A stretch of DNA of 64,000 nt from Paraburkholderia largidicola (GCF_013426895.1 NZ_AP023176.1:434001-498000), one strand, 5' to 3'. Shown: positions 37,353 to 46,776, numbered from the stretch's first letter. The notes: generated by a model not told the origin, from the letters alone. Program-made: numbers and translations.

Positions 37353-37966
37353 ATACGGCGCGCGTCGGAACACTGGCATTGCAGACGCGTCTGGCGCTAT
37401 CGCGTTTGGGCTGGAGCCGTTTCGTTGTCGTGTTGCTATGCGTGGCGGGCGCGGCGTGCTGGCTCGCGTGGATTCCTGCGCAGCATGCCGATGCGAATGC
37501 GCAGGCGAAGGCGATCGAACGTCAGCGCATGGCGTTGCGAGCGCCGCGCGCCGCACGACGCGAGACCCCGGCCTCACCGGCCCAGGCGAACCTGATGGCG
37601 TTCTATGGCACGCTTGGAAACCGTCAGCACGCGGAACGGCAGATCGGCACCTTGTTCGAGCTCGCGCGCAAATCGGGCCTTGTGCTGTCCAAGGGTGATT
37701 ACACCTGGGCCTATGACCGCAACAGCCAGGTCTATGCCTACCAGGTGCTGTTGCCCGTTGCAGGCCCCTACAGTGCCGTGCGCCGCTTCTGCGAGCGAGT
37801 GCTGTTGACGATCCCGTTTGCATCGCTCGACGAAATCGCGTTCAAGCGCGAAGCCATCGGCAACGGCTCACTGGATGCGCGCCTGCGCTTCACGCTTTAT
37901 CTCACGGACGCTCCGACCGTCCATGTCGCGCCGGAAACACTCGCGATGGAGGTCAAGTCTCCATGA
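37349..37966 (+). CDS. PilO/GspM-like inner-membrane platform protein
   Basis: Predicted 205 residues with one N-terminal membrane span (FVVVLLCVAGAACWLAWIPA), a coiled-coil stretch (ADANAQAKAIERQRMAL) and a periplasmic ferredoxin-like fold (GDYTWAYDRNSQVYAYQVLLPVAGPYSAVRRF). This is the PilO architecture. It overlaps both neighbours by 4 bp. Forms the expected heterodimer with the PilN-like protein. Confidence 0.65.
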   Translation: MNTARVGTLALQTRLALSRLGWSRFVVVLLCVAGAACWLAWIPAQHADANAQAKAIERQRMALRAPRAARRETPASPAQANLMAFYGTLGNRQHAERQIGTLFELARKSGLVLSKGDYTWAYDRNSQVYAYQVLLPVAGPYSAVRRFCERVLLTIPFASLDEIAFKREAIGNGSLDARLRFTLYLTDAPTVHVAPETLAMEVKSP

Positions 37967-38673
37967 AAGCGCGACACGCGACATTAGGCGTCATGTTCCT
38001 CGCCGCGGTATGGCTGAACTGGTTCGGCAACGATCCGTCCGGTGTGACGTTCGTTGCACCGACAGAGCGCAGCGACAGGCCGGGCGTGCCTGCGAGGACG
38101 GTCGCCGCGCCAGCATCTCCACCCGCGATTTTGCCGCTGCGCGCCCGCAGCGAACTGATGGGTGGCGTGGACGAGACGGAGCAGGTCCTGTTCGGCAGCC
38201 ATAGCTGGACGCCGCCGCCGCCTCCACCCGTCGAAGCGAAGGTTGAGCCGCCGCCAAAGCCGGTTGCGCCACCGCTGCCGTTCATCTATCTCGGCAGGAA
38301 GCTCGAAAACGGCAAATGGGAAGCTTTCCTCGCACGCGGCGGCGACACGTACGTCGTGCGCGAGAAGAGCGTGATCGACGGTACTTACCGTGCTGAATCG
38401 ATTACGCCGACAACATTGACCATAACGTATCTGCCACTCAAGCAGATCCAGACCATGACGATCGGGGGGGCGAATGATGTTTGCACGAAAAATTGTCGGG
38501 CCGTCATGGCAGCGATTCGTGCTGCGAGCCCGCATGGTTTGCATCGTTGCCGCTTCCGGGTTGTTTCTGGCCGGCTGCGCGGCCGATACCGCTTTCCGCG
38601 AAGGCAACGCGCTGGTGGCGCAGGGCAAGGTCGAAGAAGGCATGGCCAAGTTTCAGGAAGCCTTGTCTTATAA
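37963..38673 (+). CDS. PilP/GspC-like pilotin-bridge protein, 3' end probably frameshifted
   Basis: As read, 236 residues: an N-terminal membrane segment, a proline-rich linker (TPPPPPPVEAK), and a HR-type beta domain (FIYLGRKLENGKWEAFLARGG, TYVVREKSVIDG, PLKQIQTMTIGG) like PilP/GspC, which links inner-membrane platform and secretin. After residue about 170 the frame runs 200 bp into the secretin gene and loses homology. A run of seven G at 38464-38470 lies at the break. With five or eight G the frame would end in IGGE (or IGGGE) and a stop at 38475-38477, giving the same 4-bp ATGA overlap as every other junction in the operon. Confidence 0.7.
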   Translation: MKARHATLGVMFLAAVWLNWFGNDPSGVTFVAPTERSDRPGVPARTVAAPASPPAILPLRARSELMGGVDETEQVLFGSHSWTPPPPPPVEAKVEPPPKPVAPPLPFIYLGRKLENGKWEAFLARGGDTYVVREKSVIDGTYRAESITPTTLTITYLPLKQIQTMTIGGANDVCTKNCRAVMAAIRAASPHGLHRCRFRVVSGRLRGRYRFPRRQRAGGAGQGRRRHGQVSGSLVL

Positions 38674-40717
38674 CCCGCGCGCGGTCGAATACAAGATGGC
38701 CTACTTGCAGACTCGCGAACACGCCGTTACCAGCTATATCGAACAGGGCGACAGCGCGGCTCGCGATGGCAAGCGCGACACCGCGGAAGCGCTTTACAAG
38801 CGTGCAGTGGCGATCGATCCAACCAATGAACGCGCGCGCGCCGGCTTGCGCGCGATCGAGGTGGCCCAGCGCGATGCCCGCACGAACGGTTCGTCTAGCG
38901 CGGCGCTCGAAAAAGAAGTCGCGCTCACGACACGCCGCGACAACGATGCCCGCAATAGCGGGGCCCAGCCTGCCAACATGCTATCGGCCGCATACAGGCA
39001 GCCCATTTCAATCGAGTTCAAGGACGTGACGTTGAGGCAGGTGTTCGAGGTCATCTCGCGTTCGGCTAACCTCAACTTCCTGTTCGATAAAGATGTGCGC
39101 ACCGATCAGAAGGTGACGGTCTACCTGAAAAACAGCACGATCGAATCGGCGGTGTATCACACGCTACTGACTAATCAGCTCGAACAGCGCGTCCTGAATG
39201 AAAACACGGTCTTGATCTATCCCAACACGCCCAGCAAGCTGAAGGACTATCAGGAAATGATGGTGCGCGTGTTCTACCTGACCAACGCCGATGCGAAGAT
39301 CGTCGCCAACACGCTAAAGACGATACTCAAGGCGCGTGACGTGGTGGTCGACGAAAAGCTCAACATGCTGATCGTCCGCGATACCCCTGATGCAATCGCA
39401 CTGGCCGCCAGGCTGATCGGCCTGCAGGATGTGCCGGAGCCGGAAGTCATGCTCGAAGTCGAAATTCTGGAAGTGAAGCGCAACAAGCTGCTGGAGCTTG
39501 GCATCGCCTGGCCGGACAGCCTGACCTTGACGCCGCTGCCTCCTACCGCACTCGGTGTGCTCACGTTGCACGACCTCGTGCATACGACCGCTTCCACACT
39601 CGGCGCGGGAATCGGGCCCGTCACGATCAATGCGAAGAATACCGAAGGCGACGCAAAGATTCTGGCGAATCCACGCATCAGGGCGCGCAATCACGAGAAA
39701 GCGAAGATCCTGATCGGCGACCGGGTGCCGCTGATTACGACGACGTCGACCGCAACGGGATTTGCATCTGAATCGATCAACTATATCGACGTGGGCCTGA
39801 AGCTCGACGTCGAGTCGTCGGTGCACCTGGACAACGATGTTGCGATCAAGGTCGCATTGGAAGTGAGCAATATCGTCAGCCAGTTTACGACCAAGTCCGG
39901 TTCGGTTGCGTATCAGATCGGCACCCGCAACGCGAGCACGGTCTTGCGGCTGAAGGATGGCGAGACCCAGGTATTGGCGGGCCTGATCAACGATCAGGAC
40001 CGGCGCGATTCGCGCAAGATACCGGGTCTGGGCAATCTGCCCGTGCTGGGGCGCCTGTTCGGCAGCACCGCTGACGACAATCAGAAAACCGAAATCGTGC
40101 TGTCGATTACACCGCACCTGATTCGCAATATCGAGCGCGCGGAGATGCGGTATTCGGAGTTCTCGTCGGGAACGGAAGACAGCCCGCGCATTCGTCCCGA
40201 AGGGCTGAACGTGCCCGCCGCGCCTTCGCCATTGATCGCGTTGAAGGGCACGTCGTCGTCGCCTGCAGTGCCGGTAGCGGCTGACGCTCCCGCCATGACG
40301 ACTGGCACACCTGCCGCTGCTGCTGCTCCTGCTCCTGCTGCCGCTGCTGCCCCTGCGGCATCGCCTGGCGCGGGCGCACAAGGCGGTGCGCAGTTGAAAT
40401 GGGAAGGGGCTCAACAGCTGAAAGTAGGCGACACGTTCACGCTGCAACTTGAGATGCAATCGGGACAGCCCGTGACGAGCCTGCCGCTCGCCATCACGTA
40501 TGACGACACGATCCTTCAACCCAGCGGCGTAACGGAAGGCAGCTTCCTGAAGCAGGGCGGCGCGCAGACCAGTTTCACCAGCAAGATCGATACGGGGGGC
40601 AGATACTCATTACAGGTACGCGCAACGACAAGGGCGGCGCCACTGGCAGCGCGAATTTCGCGAGCATCAATTTCCGCTCCATTGCGCCGGCGAATTCGTC
40701 CGCGATCCAGTTGCTGA
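38474..40717 (+). CDS. gspD: Secretin (GspD/PilQ family) with C-terminal cohesin domain, frameshifted near its end
   Basis: As read, 747 residues. A lipoprotein-type signal (FLAGC near residue 36) leads into TPR-like repeats (KVEEGMAKFQEALSYNP, GKRDTAEALYKRAVAIDP), then N-domains and the secretin core (VLEVEILEVKRNKLLELGI, VPLITTTSTATG, TEIVLSITPHLIR). An Ala/Pro-rich linker (about residues 610-640) precedes a cohesin-like beta domain (LKVGDTFTLQLEMQSGQPV, PLAITYDDTILQPSGVTEG). At the G6 tract 40594-40599 the frame changes and the last ~39 codons are unrelated; the correct cohesin tail continues in another frame. It forms the outer-membrane export channel. Confidence 0.85.
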   Translation: MMFARKIVGPSWQRFVLRARMVCIVAASGLFLAGCAADTAFREGNALVAQGKVEEGMAKFQEALSYNPRAVEYKMAYLQTREHAVTSYIEQGDSAARDGKRDTAEALYKRAVAIDPTNERARAGLRAIEVAQRDARTNGSSSAALEKEVALTTRRDNDARNSGAQPANMLSAAYRQPISIEFKDVTLRQVFEVISRSANLNFLFDKDVRTDQKVTVYLKNSTIESAVYHTLLTNQLEQRVLNENTVLIYPNTPSKLKDYQEMMVRVFYLTNADAKIVANTLKTILKARDVVVDEKLNMLIVRDTPDAIALAARLIGLQDVPEPEVMLEVEILEVKRNKLLELGIAWPDSLTLTPLPPTALGVLTLHDLVHTTASTLGAGIGPVTINAKNTEGDAKILANPRIRARNHEKAKILIGDRVPLITTTSTATGFASESINYIDVGLKLDVESSVHLDNDVAIKVALEVSNIVSQFTTKSGSVAYQIGTRNASTVLRLKDGETQVLAGLINDQDRRDSRKIPGLGNLPVLGRLFGSTADDNQKTEIVLSITPHLIRNIERAEMRYSEFSSGTEDSPRIRPEGLNVPAAPSPLIALKGTSSSPAVPVAADAPAMTTGTPAAAAAPAPAAAAAPAASPGAGAQGGAQLKWEGAQQLKVGDTFTLQLEMQSGQPVTSLPLAITYDDTILQPSGVTEGSFLKQGGAQTSFTSKIDTGGRYSLQVRATTRAAPLAARISRASISAPLRRRIRPRSSC

Positions 40718-40797
40718 CGGTTGCGCCCGTCGGGGTCGGAGGAAGCGTGATCCCGGCACAGGCGCCGGCACCGCATATGGTGCAGATCGATCCGTAA
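40600..40797 (+). other. Displaced C-terminal tail of the cohesin domain of the secretin
   Basis: The frame one step away from the secretin frame reads LITGTRNDKGGATGSANFAS, INFRSIAPANSSAIQLLTVA and ends HMVQIDP with TAA at 40795-40797. This is the expected end of a cohesin domain and lies 19 bp before the next gene. Restoring one G in the tract at 40594-40599 joins both parts into a 774-residue protein. Confidence 0.75.
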
Positions 40798-40816
40798 CGC
40801 GTGGTGAGGAGATAAC

Positions 40817-41338
40817 GTGAACACGACGGCGGCGTTCATCCGGCGCAGGGCTCGAGCAGGTACTCACCGCGCTCGCACGGGCTTCACGTTGATCGAGATG
40901 CTGGTCACGCTCGCGATACTCGGTGCGCTGGCGTCCGTCGTGCTGCCGCTCGCGCAAGTACAAATGCAGCGCAATCGTGAGCATGCATTGCGGCAATCGC
41001 TGCTTGAAGTTCGACACGCGATCGATTCATACAAACGCGCTAGCGACGAAGGACGCATTTCGAAGCCGCCTGGCGCGTCGGGCTATCCGAAAGATCTCGA
41101 TGTATTGGTCGAAGGTGTGGTCGACCAGCGAAGTCCTACGCGCGCGAAGATGTTCTTTTTGCGCCGGGTGCCGCGCGATCCGTTCGCAAACGAAGTGAGC
41201 GGGCGCGATTCGGATTCCTGGGGCAAGCGCAGTTACGAGAGCGAGGCCGACGATCCGCGCGAAGGCGACGATGTTTTCGACGTCTACTCAAAATCGGATC
41301 AGGCCGGCCTCAACGGTGTTCCATACAGGCAATGGTGA
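40817..41338 (+). CDS. Type II secretion pseudopilin, GspG-like
   Basis: Predicted 173 residues. The class III signal [20 protein letters not shown] has the prepilin cleavage glycine and Glu+5. The C-terminal part ([29 protein letters not shown]) fits GspG-like proteins. It starts with GTG at 40817 preceded by GAGGAG. It ends inside the next gene's start (GTGA overlap). Needs a prepilin peptidase, which is not encoded in the window. Confidence 0.85.
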   Translation: MNTTAAFIRRRARAGTHRARTGFTLIEMLVTLAILGALASVVLPLAQVQMQRNREHALRQSLLEVRHAIDSYKRASDEGRISKPPGASGYPKDLDVLVEGVVDQRSPTRAKMFFLRRVPRDPFANEVSGRDSDSWGKRSYESEADDPREGDDVFDVYSKSDQAGLNGVPYRQW

Positions 41339-41748
41339 ACGCGATGAACAGGCTACGCGCCCACTCCGCAAGGCGAAAAACAGCACGGGGTTTCACGCTC
41401 ATCGAACTACTTGTCGTTCTGGCGATCGTTTCTCTGCTTTTGACGCTGGCCGTGCCCAGGTATTTCCATAGCGTCGACACGGCGCGCGAGACTGTTTTGA
41501 TCGAGAACCTGTCTATCGCACGCGAAACGATTGACAAGTTCTTCGAAGACACCGGACGCTATCCGGACTCGCTTGAAGAACTGGTGGAGAAAAAGTATTT
41601 GCGGGCGCTGCCGTTCGACCCGATCGTCAACAGTTCGACAGGCTGGACCATCGTTCCCCCCGACGACACGAGCAAGGGCCGGGTGTACGACCTGCATAGC
41701 GCAGCGCAAGGCACGGGCAGAACGAATGTTCCCTATTCTGCGCGATAG
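41332..41748 (+). CDS. Type II secretion pseudopilin, GspG/H-like
   Basis: Predicted 138 residues. The prepilin signal is [20 protein letters not shown] with Gly-1 and Glu+5, followed by a helical stalk and a small globular domain ([25 protein letters not shown]). The ATG at 41332 overlaps the stop of the previous pseudopilin; a GTG at 41335 is an equal alternative. Second plus-strand pseudopilin of the cluster. Confidence 0.85.
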   Translation: MVNAMNRLRAHSARRKTARGFTLIELLVVLAIVSLLLTLAVPRYFHSVDTARETVLIENLSIARETIDKFFEDTGRYPDSLEELVEKKYLRALPFDPIVNSSTGWTIVPPDDTSKGRVYDLHSAAQGTGRTNVPYSAR

Positions 41749-41755
41749 GATCGTC

Positions 41756-42301
41756 ATGCGTCATCCACACTCACGCGAGGACGGCTTTACGTATCTGGGC
41801 GCGCTGATTCTCGTCGCGATCATCAGCGTGACTGCGACGGCGACACTGAAGCTCGGTGCCGCCATGCAGCGCCGCGCGGCTGAAGAACAACTGCTCGCGA
41901 TTGGCGGCGAGTTTCGCGACGCATTCGTGAGCTATGCGAACGCGACGCCGCCAGGACAACCGCGCACGCCGCAGAGCCTGGAAGATTTGCTGAAGGACCC
42001 GCGCTTTCCTGTTGTGCGGCGTCATCTGCGCCGGGTCTACGTCGATCCGATCAGCGGCAAGCCGGAGTGGGGCACGATTCCGGCGCAACCGGGGCCAGGC
42101 ATCATGGGTGTGTACAGCCTGGCCGACGGAACGCCCATCAAGGTGGGTCAGTTCGAGATGCGCTTCCAGGAGTTCGAAGGCAAGACTTCGTATCAGGACT
42201 GGGTCTTCATGCCGCCGCCTGAGACGATTGTTCCAATGCCGGCGGGAAAAGCGGCGGGCGCGGTGAATGGTACCGGCCCGGCCATTGGCTTGACGAATTG
42301 A
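41756..42301 (+). CDS. Minor pseudopilin-like protein lacking Glu+5
   Basis: Predicted 181 residues. The N-terminus (EDGFTYLGALILVAIISVTA) keeps the prepilin Gly-Phe junction and hydrophobic helix but has Gly instead of Glu at +5, as in tip pseudopilins of the GspK kind. The globular part contains a GspG-like segment (RRVYVDPISGKPEWG). AGGA precedes the ATG at 41756. Likely the tip subunit; last plus-strand gene of the operon. Convergent with gspG. Confidence 0.7.
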   Translation: MRHPHSREDGFTYLGALILVAIISVTATATLKLGAAMQRRAAEEQLLAIGGEFRDAFVSYANATPPGQPRTPQSLEDLLKDPRFPVVRRHLRRVYVDPISGKPEWGTIPAQPGPGIMGVYSLADGTPIKVGQFEMRFQEFEGKTSYQDWVFMPPPETIVPMPAGKAAGAVNGTGPAIGLTN

Positions 42302-42314
42302 GTTGCATTCGCCG

Positions 42315-42743
42315 TTAGCTGCTGATGTCGGCGTTGTCGCCCGTTCCTCCGGGCTGTCCGTCCTTGCCATAGGAGCGCAGGTCGATTTCGCTATTCGCAC
42401 CCGGCGACTGGTATTGATACGGATGTCCCCAAGGGTCGAGCGGCACTTCCTTTTTTAGGTAGGGGCCATTCCATTGCGTCACCGTGGCCGGTTTGGTGAC
42501 GAGCGCCGTCAGACCTTCTTCAGTCGTCGGATAGCGACCTACGTCGAGCCGGAATGTATCGAGCGCCTTCTCGAGCCCGGAGATTTGAGCTTTTGCCATC
42601 GTGCGTTCGGATTTACCGAGCTGCGTAAAGTACTTTGGACCGACATAGGCGGCAAGCATGCCAATGATCACAATGACGATCAGCAATTCAAGCAGCGTGA
42701 ATCCCCTGGCGGGGTGTTTGAGTTGTGTGTGTGAAGTAGGCAT
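42315..42743 (-). CDS. gspG: Major pseudopilin GspG
   Basis: Predicted 142 residues. ARGFTLLELLIVIVIIGMLAAYVGP is a textbook prepilin signal and stalk, and the GspG fold follows (LDVGRYPTTEEGLTALVTKP, GPYLKKEVPLDPWGHPYQY, SYGKDGQPGGTGDNADI) with the acidic loop that binds calcium in this family. The ATG at 42743 is used; a TTG at 42755 overlapping the upstream stop is possible. It is on the opposite strand to the rest of the machine, in a two-gene unit after the lytic transglycosylase. Confidence 0.92.
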   Translation of the reverse strand: MPTSHTQLKHPARGFTLLELLIVIVIIGMLAAYVGPKYFTQLGKSERTMAKAQISGLEKALDTFRLDVGRYPTTEEGLTALVTKPATVTQWNGPYLKKEVPLDPWGHPYQYQSPGANSEIDLRSYGKDGQPGGTGDNADISS

Positions 42744-42751
42744 GGGATGGC

Positions 42752-43384
42752 TCAACGCGTCGACTGGTTGCGGGCGGCCTGCATACGCGCGAGCACCGCT
42801 GGCACGTAAAGCATGGTTTCCCGATAAGGTGGAATGCGCGCGGCATGTTTGGCGACGGCGCCTTCCCCCGCGTTGTAGGCCGCAAGGCTGAGCGCAACGT
42901 TTCCGTCGTAGAGTGCGAGCAGACGCTTCAGATGGCGGATGCCCGCATCGATGTTTTGTGCGGGATCAGCGGGGTTGGTCACACCGTACATCGCGGCTGT
43001 CGCCGGCATCAGCTGCATCGCGCCACTGGCGCCTTTAGTCGAGACTGCCGTCGAACTTCCCTTCGACTCGACGTCGATGATCGCCTGGACGAGCACAGGA
43101 TCGACGCCGTACTTGCTCGACAGTTTTTCGATAAACGCTGTGCGCGATTCTTTGCCCAGACTGCTGGAAAGCGCCGAAACATTCCGTTTCGATGACGCGG
43201 ATGAACCGGATGGCGAATCGTCACGCAAATAAAGCCGATAGCTTGCGTCCAGCTTTTCGCTAGCGAAGCGCACGGTTCCGTCCTGTCCTTCAGACCTATA
43301 GATATCCGCACTCGTCGCCTCACCGCAAAGCGTGGCCGCCGCCGTGCAAAGAAGAAATCGCATCAGTGTCGTCTGCGTTTTCAT
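42752..43384 (-). CDS. Periplasmic lytic transglycosylase (SLT family)
   Basis: Predicted 210 residues with a signal peptide (RFLLCTAAATLCGEATSA). The catalytic Glu lies in IIDVESKGSSTAVSTKGASG, followed by MQLMPATAAMYGV and AYNAGEGAVAKH, the SLT/Slt70 motifs. It cleaves peptidoglycan, and enzymes of this type often accompany secretion systems to let the secretin pass the wall. GGAG precedes the ATG at 43384. It precedes gspG with the two genes practically abutting. Confidence 0.88.
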   Translation of the reverse strand: MKTQTTLMRFLLCTAAATLCGEATSADIYRSEGQDGTVRFASEKLDASYRLYLRDDSPSGSSASSKRNVSALSSSLGKESRTAFIEKLSSKYGVDPVLVQAIIDVESKGSSTAVSTKGASGAMQLMPATAAMYGVTNPADPAQNIDAGIRHLKRLLALYDGNVALSLAAYNAGEGAVAKHAARIPPYRETMLYVPAVLARMQAARNQSTR

Positions 43385-44253
43385 GACGCTCCGCCTGTCT
43401 TTGAGTACTTTCAAGGAAATTAGCACGCGGTGTTTAGCAAGAGAACATTGATGCATTGTGGTCGCGTGCGCTCGCGCACACAACTATCGTTTAAGCGCCT
43501 GGCCGAAAGATAAGCGGTACGCCTTAAAAATAGAAAGAGGATGGGTACGTTGAAAAGCCGGATGAGAGAGCGTTCGGGAGATCGACGTTCAACCTCGATC
43601 GGGTAGCTGTTGCAACTGTGAAGCACTTGTTTTTCTTGCAAGATACGGGTGCCTGAATTAGCTGAGCGAGATGGTGCGCGGCCTTGCAGACAGGGCGGCC
43701 CGACTTCCTGTCATGTTCATTTGCAAATCACTATTTGCCTTGTTCCAATTCTGAATCAAAACCAAAAATCGCATGATCAAGGCATCCTGATTCGCGACTG
43801 CCCGATGGCACTAGTGATTCAGAAATTGAGTTGTCAATCGCATATTTAAATCGCCTTCGTCTGCACGTGCAGCGACGAAACTCTTTTCCATATCGAATCC
43901 GGTGCGCGTCCGCACATAACGATGTGTTTGCCGCTTGAAGCGCTGCTCGGCACGAATGGCGCGTACCTTGCTCTACCCGTGCGAAACCCTGTTCCCTGAG
44001 CAGATCGGCTTCGCGTTCAGGTTATCGATTTACTCAATGGCATGACAGGTTTACCGGCAAATCGCTTCTCCGGATTGATGGAGCTCTCAAGGAGATCGAG
44101 ATAACGAAGCGGACTCAACTGGATGAACGTGCAAACCGAAGTTCTCAACTAACCCCGACTGCACCCGGAAACATCGGGTGAGGAAGAAGTCAGGGCACTT
44201 GCTCTCGGCGTATTACCGCGTTAACCGGATCACGATGAAGGGAGAAACGTGTC
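43385..44253. other. Long divergent intergenic region upstream of the cargo operon
   Basis: About 870 bp without a supportable gene, lower in GC. It separates the lytic transglycosylase/gspG unit (-) from the giant-protein/oxidase unit (+), so promoters for both must lie here. A perfect 12-bp palindrome CTGCACGTGCAG is at 43861-43872. Confidence 0.45.
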
Positions 44254-46776
44254 ATGTCGAACTCAATTCCGATCAACACCAGACGCGACGCCTGTGGCGA
44301 TCCGCGTTGGGATATGCCACGAAGGGGCCACGTCTTTTTCCTGCACCGGTTCGCCGCGCTTCTGATGATCGTTGCGCAGCTGTGCTGGATCAGTCAGGCC
44401 ATGGCCCAGCTTCCGCCACCCGGCACGCCATCGCAATTCGATATCGTCGGGTTCTTGCAGGAAGCGACGTTGAACGGCCCCAATCCGACTGCCACAACGG
44501 GCGGCAAGCTGAAGGTCAATGGCCATGTCGTGGTCGTCCCGGACAACACGATCGTGATGCTGCCGGCGAACGCATTGACGTGGCAGGAACTGTTCGCGCA
44601 GGCCCCGGCGCCTTATACGAACATCGCGACGGGCATGGCACTCGCGGACTCGCCCGCGCCGCTCACGACGTATGAAGTGCACGTGATCGGTAATCGCGTT
44701 GGCGACACGTATATCGCCGGGCTGATCTTTCTGTCCCAACAGGATCTGAACGCGGGTGCGGGCTATATCAACTACATCGACTATGGTCGGGGCGAAATGT
44801 ACGTGGGCGGCACGCTCAACGTCGACGGCGCAGGCGTGCCGCGTAACGTGCTGGACCCGAACAACCCCGGAACGCGTATCTCCATCAACGACCCGGCCGG
44901 AAGGTATGGGCGCACGGGTTCGCCGGATCAGCGCTTCACACTGGACCCGGACAACCCGACCGTGCGCAGCACCACCGGTTTCCCGATGTGTCTGCCGCGC
45001 ACTGACCCGAACGATCCCAGTGCCGTTCCCGATGCGCTGTGTCCGGAAGGAAACCGCCCGAAGGATGTCACGGGGAACTTCGTTGCCACGGTCTCGATGC
45101 CTGATCCCAAGACGATCGCCGCAGGGCAGCTCCCCGATCCGCGCATCATGGCGCCGTTCGAGGTGGGCGATTTTGTCGACTATGCAGGCACGCTCGTCAG
45201 GGACAGCGGCACGAGCGGTCCTTATCCGTCCGGTAGCTCGGGTACTTACATTTCCGCGCACACGATCACCGATAACGTAGCGATCTATACCGCGCCTGGC
45301 ACGGACCCGGCCTATGTGGCCGTCGAAGTGACGATCATTGGCACGGGCGGCCTGACTGTGCTCGGCGCGGGAGAAGCGGTCGTGCGCACCCGCTTCGAAG
45401 GCATGACGACGGACCCGAGCCGTAACGTGCATCTGTACGGTCTCGATTTCAATCCGTCGGACGGCAAGATCAGCGATCGCGATTGGGGCGTGGTGGGAGT
45501 CGATCCCGGCGCACCGAACGGTGCGGTCAAGGGACGTTGGCGCTTCCGCCCGCCGTGCACGGTCGCGGTTCCCACCATCAAGGATTGCAAGGGGCCATCG
45601 GGCGGATCGTTCCTGCCGCCGGCGCGTGAAGTGCGCGCGGTGATCGAGGGCGCATGGACCCCAACGACCGATCCCGCAACGACAGGTGGCGCTAACGGGA
45701 TCATCGCCGGGCAGTACCGCGCGCCGATTCTTGAGTTCATTTTCCCGGAAAACGTTCCGGGCACGCCACCGCCGCCGAACAACTTCGAGACGATTCCGTT
45801 CCTCGCTCAGGGGGGCTATGTCTCGTCGGCGAATACGCTCGTGGGGCAGCTCAAGCCGTGGCCGGGCAGGGAAGCACCCGGCACTTGCGTCGCACCGACA
45901 GCCAGCGCAGGCGCGGACTTCAATGTAGCGTCCGGCGCGACGAATGTGCCGCTGTCGGGTAGCGCAACGGGCAATGGTCAGCTGACGTATGCATGGACGG
46001 CCGTGTCGCCGTCGAACACGGTGATCACCAATTCCACGTCGCCCAATGCTACGTTCAACGCGCTCACCATTGCGCCCGGAGGCGCGTCTCAGACGATGGT
46101 GTTCAGCCTGACTGTCACCGGCTGCAACAACAAGTCGGCGACCTCGACGGTAACGGTGACCGTGTTGCCTCCGCAGCAGACGACGCCTGTCATCAGCCCG
46201 ATTGCGCCCGTGACGGTCAACTCGGGTACACCGGTGCGTCTCACGGCAGTGGGTTCGGGACCGGCGCCGCTCACTTATACGTGGACACAAACGGCTGGGC
46301 CTTCACAGGCGTTCACGCAGCAACCGGCAGGCGATGCGTCGATCAGTTTCACCCGGGCCATTCCGATCGGGAAGATCACGAACGATGTCCTGACGTTCCA
46401 GGTTGTGGCAAAGACAACCACCGGCGCCACGTCGGCTCCCGTCAGCGTGACGGTCACGGTCAAGCCGGTCGCCGACACGGTCACGATCACGGCCGCCGTG
46501 TACCGGACGTCGAAGCAACGGCTCGATCTGACCGTCACGTCGTCGATCGTCAATCCGAATCTGACGCTCACGCTGCAGCCGTATCAGACCGCCTTGGGCA
46601 CGACGTTCGATCCGAGCAGTCTCGGCGCCACGCTGACGAACACGGGTGGCGGTACGTACACGCTGACGCTGGTCGGCGCGCCGCAACCGACAGCACCGCC
46701 GGCACGGCCGCTCGTCGTCAAATCCAGCATCGGAGGGACGAGCCCGGCAACGGCATTGACCAACTTGAGAAACTGA
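44254..46776 (+). CDS. Giant secreted protein with Ig/PKD-like repeats, copy 1
   Basis: Predicted 840 residues. A long N-terminal export signal (cleavage near QAMAQLPPP) leads into a ~450-residue novel domain (SQFDIVGFLQEATL, GGKLKVNGHVVVVPDNTIV, LPANALTWQELF) and then two PKD/Ig-like beta repeats (ASGATNVPLSGSATGNGQLTY, and TVNSGTPVRLTAVGSGPAPLTY). The C-terminal domain (TSKQRLDLTVTS…) ends in LRN. No transmembrane anchor is seen at the end. A close paralogue is encoded at 48985-51447. GGGAGAA precedes the ATG. Candidate cargo of the secretion machine. Confidence 0.8.
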   Translation: MSNSIPINTRRDACGDPRWDMPRRGHVFFLHRFAALLMIVAQLCWISQAMAQLPPPGTPSQFDIVGFLQEATLNGPNPTATTGGKLKVNGHVVVVPDNTIVMLPANALTWQELFAQAPAPYTNIATGMALADSPAPLTTYEVHVIGNRVGDTYIAGLIFLSQQDLNAGAGYINYIDYGRGEMYVGGTLNVDGAGVPRNVLDPNNPGTRISINDPAGRYGRTGSPDQRFTLDPDNPTVRSTTGFPMCLPRTDPNDPSAVPDALCPEGNRPKDVTGNFVATVSMPDPKTIAAGQLPDPRIMAPFEVGDFVDYAGTLVRDSGTSGPYPSGSSGTYISAHTITDNVAIYTAPGTDPAYVAVEVTIIGTGGLTVLGAGEAVVRTRFEGMTTDPSRNVHLYGLDFNPSDGKISDRDWGVVGVDPGAPNGAVKGRWRFRPPCTVAVPTIKDCKGPSGGSFLPPAREVRAVIEGAWTPTTDPATTGGANGIIAGQYRAPILEFIFPENVPGTPPPPNNFETIPFLAQGGYVSSANTLVGQLKPWPGREAPGTCVAPTASAGADFNVASGATNVPLSGSATGNGQLTYAWTAVSPSNTVITNSTSPNATFNALTIAPGGASQTMVFSLTVTGCNNKSATSTVTVTVLPPQQTTPVISPIAPVTVNSGTPVRLTAVGSGPAPLTYTWTQTAGPSQAFTQQPAGDASISFTRAIPIGKITNDVLTFQVVAKTTTGATSAPVSVTVTVKPVADTVTITAAVYRTSKQRLDLTVTSSIVNPNLTLTLQPYQTALGTTFDPSSLGATLTNTGGGTYTLTLVGAPQPTAPPARPLVVKSSIGGTSPATALTNLRN

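Noticed and set aside
40300..40380. Ala/Pro-rich repeat in the secretin as a tandem-repeat locus
   Set aside because: Codons vary along the stretch and it reads as a flexible protein linker.
42315..43384. GspG and lytic transglycosylase as an inverted-segment artefact
   Set aside because: Both genes are intact, closely spaced and have correct starts, so an ordinary two-gene convergent unit is the simpler reading.
44263..46290. A 675-codon minus-strand frame opposite the first giant protein
   Set aside because: It is extremely Arg-rich, typical of the antisense frame of GC-rich coding DNA; the plus strand has signal peptide, repeats and a paralogue.
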